From: Atherinomorus stipes
Taxonomy: Eukaryota; Chordata; Actinopteri; Atheriniformes; Atherinidae
NCBI GenBank assembly: GCA_023101725.1
Contig: JALJCO010003069.1
Location: 20,001-84,000, forward strand
DNA: 64,000 nucleotides
Direction: 5' to 3'
Shown: positions 58,882-64,000 of the stretch, in pieces
Position numbering within the stretch: the first letter of the stretch is position 1
Layout of the letters: each line of letters starts with the position of its first letter
The notes under the pieces: model-generated
Seen by the model: only the letters and a program-made list of their open reading frames with translations
The model's database searches: none
Told to the model about the DNA's origin: nothing
Program-made: the position numbers and the translations under genes

Positions 58882-61800
58882 CTATAAACACAGAACACTC
58901 CCAAGTAATTACACTAAAAAGTCAAAGTGAGGGAACAAAAGGCAAATAAAGCTTTCCTATGAGACCTAATTAACATGGCAAAAATCCTCAAAACTGTATC
59001 TCATATTTACTTTTTTATGAAGACCGAGATTTCCTCCTGATTACCTGAACACATCGACTCCCCAGCCTGCAATGGCAGTAAAGACCCTGGCTCCGATGTC
59101 TCTAGTGGGGTTGATGGCATAGCCGCTGTTGCTACCCAGAGAAATGCCAATGAGGAGCACCACGAGCCCCACTGCGATAGGCTCACTGCCCGCAGCAGCC
59201 GGCTGGTTTCTCTGGTCGAACAGGGCCATCAGGCACAGCAGCAGCATCGCTGTGCCAAACACCTGCCGCACACACAGAATAAGCATCAACTTACAGCTCC
59301 ATTACCACAAAACATTTACATGCAATTTAAAGCCTACTAGTAGTTACCATAACATATATACAAGGATTTTACTGTTTAAAAGTAAATACTTATTTCAGAA
59401 GCACATCACATCATAGATGCTTGTTTTTGAGCCTTATTCTGACGACCGTGTCTAGTCTTGTTAAGCGTGAGGAGCAAATATTGAATTCCGGGTCTTTAAA
59501 TTTTAACCTCATGAATATAGTGAACCGAGTTCATTAATAAAAGTTTTCTAAGCTGTAGCTGATGCCATGCTGTGATTTGCATGAAACCTTTTAATGTAGT
59601 GCAGGCTGAGAGCCTGAAAATCCGTCACTCCTTGCAGGTTTTCAGCCTTGTTCGTTGGTTCAGGATTATTTGAATATTTTTGTGATATTAATAGTTAATT
59701 AAATCTCCAGCTTAAAAAGATCCCGCCAACATTAGGTGTGTCTTCAGCGTAGCAGTGGGATGCTCTAGACCAGTGGTTTTCAAACTGGGGGTCTGGATAA
59801 TTTAGGGAAAAATTTGATAACAGCTAAGAACAAAAAAGAAAAAAAAAATTTATCAAATAAATTTGGGATTTGGAGGCAATCAAAATTAACACATTATTGC
59901 AAACAGATTAATCTGTGAAATCAACACGTTCATTTTCTAATATTTGCATAAATAAGTTGTTACAGTACTAAAACCATGTTAAATATCTGAATTTGGTATT
60001 ATCTCAGCGAGAGAAGCTGATTTTGGGCATGTAGGTACCTCACAGCAGCAAACCAAATCCACCCAAAAATATTTACCCTTCTTAATTAACCACTCAGTCG
60101 GGTTCATGAACACCAAAGTATGTTATTTTGGGGGTCAGGGCTTGAAAAAAATTTAAAACCACTCCCCTAGACATCTGCTCTGTCAACACAGCACGCAGAG
60201 AACGACAACGAGGAGCGCAGCAGAGGTTACAGGCAGGTAGGGATGTGCATATCGATACCCTGGAGTCGATACTTCGATACCAACCAGACAAAATTTCGGA
60301 ATCGATACTTTTTTGAGTATCAAGATACCACTATACAGATACAAAAAATGCAATTTGTTTCCCCTTCTGAGAGTTTTAAGCCCCGTTTCCACCAGCGGGT
60401 CTGGGTCGGGTCGGGCCGGATCGGTCCACGTTTTTTTGCGTCTCCACAGATAAAAACTGGGACGGGTACCCTTATATCCAACCCGACCCGGACTACTTTT
60501 TTGGCACCCTTCGGTAGGGGTACTGATCTAACCGACCCGGACCAAAGAGGTGGAGCTAATACACAGCAATCAGCTGATTCATTGAAAAATCCGCCACTTC
60601 CCGCGTGACCCAGCGTAAAAACAAAGCCGGGGTGACTCCTTTCTGTTTCTGTCACGTGTGGCGCCGGTGTTTTGGTTAAACGGCGTTACACGGCGATGAT
60701 GTCACACAATCACGTAGCAGCGCTGTCCAGCTAATTTTCCGCCTCCAGAATAAGGGTACAGGTTGCTGTGGGGACACAGCGTGAAATCAACACATCCGTA
60801 CCCAAACCCACCCGATCCGGCCTGGCCCGGCCCGACCTGACCCAGATCCGCGGGTGGAAACGAGGCTTTAGGCAGTAAAATGATTTATGAAAGCAGCCAG
60901 ATTCTATCTTCTGTGTCAAATGATGGTGGTAGCCTATCAGATGATAATGCTGCTGCTGTTAGTGATGATGATGATGTTTTTGTATTTTTCAGTGTTAATG
61001 CAGGTTATTGCACATTATGCTTTGGTACATATATAATATTGCTATTATATTCTATATTTGAACAATTTCCACCGAATACATTTAAATTATCTTTACCTGT
61101 ACTTCAGTTATTTGATAATTGAAAGAGGTTTTAATCTTATTTTTGTTTAATTTACTCATCAATTTAATTTATTATTTTTTTTAAAGTGTTTCTTACTACT
61201 GCTCTCAAGTTTTACTTTTTATCTAATGTTGTCCTTGCATTCAAGATCTTAAAACAAACTGTAAAGTCATGCGATTTTCTTTAAAGGGACAAAAAGTATT
61301 GGTATCATTATTGGTATTGATGAAAAAGTACCGTAAGCTACTGGGTATCGACAGGAAAAATTTGGGTATCGCCCATCCCTAACTTTGAGAGCATCCGACA
61401 AGCTTATTACATGTGGAGTCCAGAACGAGGAAAGGTAGCTGCTGATAAGTTGCTTTAGATTTTACAAGTTGAATAGACATTCCAATAGGCTAAATAAAGA
61501 TATTGATAATGAACAGTTAGCACGATGCTAACGCTAGCTTAAACAGTGTACACCTGGTTCTCAAACTTTTTGAGCTTCCCCCTCATTCCCTAACCATCCG
61601 ATTTACATATGGGGGGTTCAAAAGACACGGGGGGGTTCCCTTTCCTCACGCACTCCATCTGGGAAGGGAAGTAAGGGATTGTGGGAGAAAAAAAGGGCAA
61701 AACAAAAGGGGGGGGGATTGAGGGGGGGGGGTGGGGGAAGGGAAGGAGAGGAGGGGGAGGGGGGAGAAGAAAAAAAAAAAAAAAGGGGGGAGAGGGCGCG

Positions 61801-63009
61801 CGCGGGGGGGAATAAAAATCGGGGGGGGGGGGGGGGGGGGGGGGGGAGGGGAGGGGGGGAGAGGGGGAAGAGGAAAATCAAAAAAAAAAAAAAAAAAAAA
61901 AAGGGGGCTCCCCGAGGGGGAAAGGGGGGGGGGCGGCCCCCTTTGACAATAAATCAGAGTAGAACAATTATTCTTTGATTAAAAAAAAAAAGCAGAAATG
62001 TTTCTGCTTGACAAGGATTTCTAACACATCTCCATAAATGTATCGTGCTATTAATATTTAAGCTGCAGCAACATACTCTGCATACTTTATGCTTCACATT
62101 CTAACAATAAAAGCTATCTTGTATTAGCATAAAAGGTTCACATTTTCAAGTCCAATTTTCTTTTTTTCCTTGGGTGACAGCTCTATGCTTTTCTAAAGCT
62201 GCAAATAAACACGGGGTCTGAATATTTTGTCGCATCATTAAAACCTGTGTAGTCATTTTACAGCTTTAGAGCTTTTGGACAAATTCAGCTGCAGGTACAA
62301 CATTTTGTAGTCTAAGAAAATTAAACAGCTTTGTGCAGAATAAGTCAGAAGGTGGTCAGTCGTTTGTTTTAACCCTTCAGATTCGGACGTGTGGCGACCT
62401 GATCAGCAACTCCAGCCGTCAAGGAGAGGTAGGGTGCAGGATAGGTGGCAAAAATACCAGCTGTGGCCTTTGCTCCAGTTACAGTCAGGTTTCCCCCACA
62501 ATAGTCGTGAATTGCCTCTGCAGATGTATTGACAGTGGTCATTGATTTGAGGGAAAAAAAAAAAGAGATAAAGTATCATCAATAACACCATAATCTGTGA
62601 TGAGTGTGTTTGAACATGAACAGTAGTGTGTTTTTACCATAGTAGATTGCATAAATTGTGCCTGATGCAAGGAATGTGCCCAACAGCTGTGCAAAAATAT
62701 ACACTGGAAGCATTTTCCATGCGAGGCGACCAAACACACACATTGTAAAAGACACTGCTCCATTCATATGAGCCCCTGGGAAGACAAAAAAAAACAAAAC
62801 AAATTTAACAAAAGCATAATTACATCGGCAACAAAAAGGTAGTAAATCTCTTTATAATATTTCTAAGAGTCAGCTCACATACCTGAGACTTTTCCTCCAA
62901 CGTGAACCCCCATAGCAACACCGAGCCCGAAGCCAGCGTTGATGCTGATGTAATGGCCAAACTCTCCTCGTCCTGTCACCACCTGGGCCACCGACCCCAG
63001 GCCAAATAC
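58695..63009 (-). CDS. aqp7: Aquaglyceroporin, aqp7-like (3' five exons; N-terminus outside window)
   Basis: Membrane channel for water and glycerol. Exons in coding order (minus): 62883-63009, 62638-62775, 62399-62517, 59045-59262, 58695-58881, phases consistent, 262 residues. The first visible exon begins VFGLGSVAQVVTG, inside or just after helix 1, so roughly 35-50 N-terminal residues are missing. The aquaglyceroporin hallmarks TAGIFATYPAPYLSL and the Asp after the conserved Arg (NPTRD) are present. First NPA box: HMNGA; second: INPTRD. GVHVGGKVSGAHMN and GYAINPxRD point to AQP7 (mammalian NAA/NPS) rather than AQP3, 9 or 10, though WGVDVFRAGNGWWWVPVVAP and the LHHP end resemble AQP10/AQP9. 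Tail acidic, ending CSNECV. Family certain, paralogue probable. Confidence 0.8.
59045..59262 (-). CDS. aqp7: aqp7-like exon: helix 5, loop E with second NPA box (NPT)
   Basis: Acceptor TGCGGCAG, donor GTAATC. Encodes VFGTAMLLLCLMALFDQRNQ and on to LGSNSGYAINPTRDIGARVF and TAIAGWGVDVF. Arg and Asp after the box are intact. Confidence 0.92.
59771..60164. mobile_element. hAT MITE
   Basis: Ends CAGTGGTTTTCAAACTGG and AATTTAAAACCACTC; flanks CTCTAGAC (59763-59770) and CCCTAGAC (60165-60172) agree at 7 of 8 bases. Confidence 0.75.
60238..61381. mobile_element. hAT-like element hosting a Harbinger MITE
   Basis: Ends TAGGGATGTGCATATCGATA and TTTGGGTATCGCCCATCCCTA are inverted. Split by the element at 60379-60867. 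Confidence 0.6.
60379..60867. mobile_element. PIF/Harbinger-type MITE
   Basis: 489 bp, inverted ends AGCCCCGTTTCCACC and GGTGGAAACGAGGCT, flanked by TTA on both sides (60376-60378, 60868-60870), the Harbinger target. GC-rich subterminal region (GGGTCGGGTCGGGCCGG and inverted GGCCCGGCCCGACC). Confidence 0.78.
61610..61948. repeat. Homopurine G/A-rich low-complexity block
   Basis: Over 300 bp of almost only G and A on plus, including G runs above 25 and A runs above 20. It is preceded by a fragment like a hAT MITE end (TGGTTCTCAAACTTTTTGAG at about 61556). Open frames over it (poly-Gly/Lys or poly-Pro) are meaningless. Base quality may be poor here. Confidence 0.85.
62399..62517 (-). CDS. aqp7: aqp7-like exon: loop C and helix 4 start
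   Basis: Acceptor CATCTGCAG, donor GTCGCC. Encodes AIHDYCGGNLTVTGAKATAG and IFATYPAPYLSLTAGVADQ, the aquaglyceroporin loop C signature. Confidence 0.9.
62638..62775 (-). CDS. aqp7: aqp7-like exon: loop B with first NPA box (NGA) and helix 3
   Basis: Acceptor CTTCCCAG, donor GTAAAA. Encodes GAHMNGAVSFTMCVFGRLAW and on to LLGTFLASGTIYAIYY. Confidence 0.92.
62883..63009 (-). CDS. aqp7: aqp7-like exon: helix 1 end and helix 2
   Basis: Acceptor TGTTTCCAG, donor GTATGT. Encodes VFGLGSVAQVVTGRGEFGHY and ISINAGFGLGVAMGVHVGGK then VS. Confidence 0.92.
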
Positions 63010-64000
63010 CTGGAAACAAAGACAACCAAAGACTGTACAAAAAAAATGGACGTAGTATTCGTCACGTCTGAATAGGGGAAAGTGAAGCCAGTTGGGTGTT
63101 TCCATGTCGCCATCTTGCCTTGTCACGTGTGTGTTGTCACTCCTATAAAATACTAAAATGGGCAGAGCGCGGTCTCGGGGAAAATGATTGACAGCGAACT
63201 ACTCTGGGCTGAATGCTAACCAAGCTAACTTGAAACTAACAAGAGGTAACAAAGATTAGCCTCCTAAGCGGGGAGCTAAAGGTAAGGCATGTTTGGACTT
63301 GCTGCTAGCTGCTAAAAAACACCATTTTGCTATTCTGCTGCACACTGAGACCTTACTGAGAGCAAACAAGGAGCTAACTGTTAGCCACAGGCCAGCAGGC
63401 CGGCATCCGGTCTGCCACATGTCAATCAAAAGGACACGCCTCTAATTACGTGTAATTTCAAGATTGAATAACATCTAAACGGGTTTTTTTTGAGTTTTTA
63501 AAAATAAATGCACCCCCTCACAGTTGACATGAAGGTAAACTTGATCTATTAAACCTAAATGATTTTTGGGACCAGGCTGTAAACATGTTTATTTCTGCTG
63601 CGAAGTTGGCCTTTTTAACATGGGAGTCTTTGGGGATTTGCTGTTTTGGAGCCGCTCGCGGATGAAGAAAGATCTACAATTACTAAACTTAAAGGTTGAA
63701 TATGGAAATTTTTTAAAAGTATATTTTTAAAAAAATAATCCTCCACAGGTCGTTTGGGGGTGACAGAATGAAAGTACAACATTTCAGAAAAATTATTTTA
63801 GCTAAAAATAATTTAAAATAAATTTTGCGGGTTCGATAATGGATTTTTTCGTCTATAAGCCAATACACGCCGCCATTGCAGGTTGCCAAATGCGATCTCT
63901 GTGTGGAAACAATATTTCGGTAATAGTCAGGCCTGTGAGGGAAAACCGTGGAGATGACGAGTGAAGCAGCTGCTTCAGAGCCCTGGAGATATTGTTATCT
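63010..64000 (-). other. aqp7-like upstream intron or 5' region
   Basis: No exon with an aquaporin N-terminus was found. About 63030-63665 looks like a dispersed fish repeat (start GACTGTACAAAAAAAATGGA, end with GGGACCAGGCTGTAAACATG), family not named. The rest shows nothing recognisable. Confidence 0.5.

Larger units (their letters stand above)
59263..62398 (-). other. aqp7-like intron with nested elements and low-complexity DNA
   Basis: Holds a hAT MITE (59771-60164), a hAT-like element with a nested Harbinger MITE (60238-61381), the G/A-rich block (61610-61948), and unremarkable AT-rich DNA at 61980-62390. Confidence 0.65.

Noticed and set aside
60243..60655. Frames of 111-121 codons on both strands
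   Set aside because: They fall inside the Harbinger and hAT-like elements; no domain.
61618..61978. Poly-Gly/Lys and poly-Pro frames of 87-99 codons
   Set aside because: Artefact of homopolymer G and A runs.

Overview
This window is vertebrate nuclear DNA, almost certainly from a teleost fish and probably a percomorph; the species was not determined. It has compact multi-exon genes with GT-AG introns, protein sequences close to vertebrate orthologues, and introns full of Tc1/mariner, hAT, TTAA-type and L2 remnants with long (TA)n and (CA)n arrays. Four genes account for all the convincing coding sequence. Most long open frames in the window are shadows, transposon remnants or low-complexity DNA.

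Layout. (1) 1-28.8 kb, plus strand: the 3' two thirds of celf4, a CUGBP/Elav-like RNA-binding protein. Nine coding exons run from 5200 to 20416, followed by a long 3'UTR that probably contains one intron and ends near 28.83 kb. The RRM1 exons lie upstream of the window. (2) 29.2-52.64 kb, minus strand: the complete kiaa1328 (hinderin) gene, 12 in-phase coding exons (605 aa), tail-to-tail with celf4. (3) 52.9-54.76 kb, plus strand: the complete tpgs2 gene, a tubulin polyglutamylase complex subunit, 7 exons (293 aa), head-to-head with kiaa1328 across a 269-bp interval with CCAAT boxes. A perfect TISU/YY1 element overlaps the kiaa1328 start codon. (4) 58.7-63.0 kb, minus strand: five 3' exons of an aquaglyceroporin, best matched to aqp7. 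Its first exon or exons lie outside the window, and both of its NPA boxes are altered.

The CELF4-KIAA1328-TPGS2 order is, to my knowledge, the same as on human 18q12.2, so the identities support each other. Exon phases were checked by hand across every junction and agree for all four genes. kiaa1328 and tpgs2 share a divergent promoter region. celf4 and aqp7 have no evident functional link to them.

The introns are transposon graveyards with nested insertions. Items most worth a second look: a 151-bp segment from 44.2 kb found again at 49.8 kb between two identical 91-bp copies, with a 9-bp hairpin at one junction; a coding-like 76-nt exon in kiaa1328 that would truncate the protein; an LTR joined to a tRNA-Pro 3' half including the non-genomic CCA; an 11-bp minisatellite; and a homopurine block at 61.6-61.95 kb that may be an assembly artefact. 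I found no RNA genes, no CRISPR array and no novel gene system.
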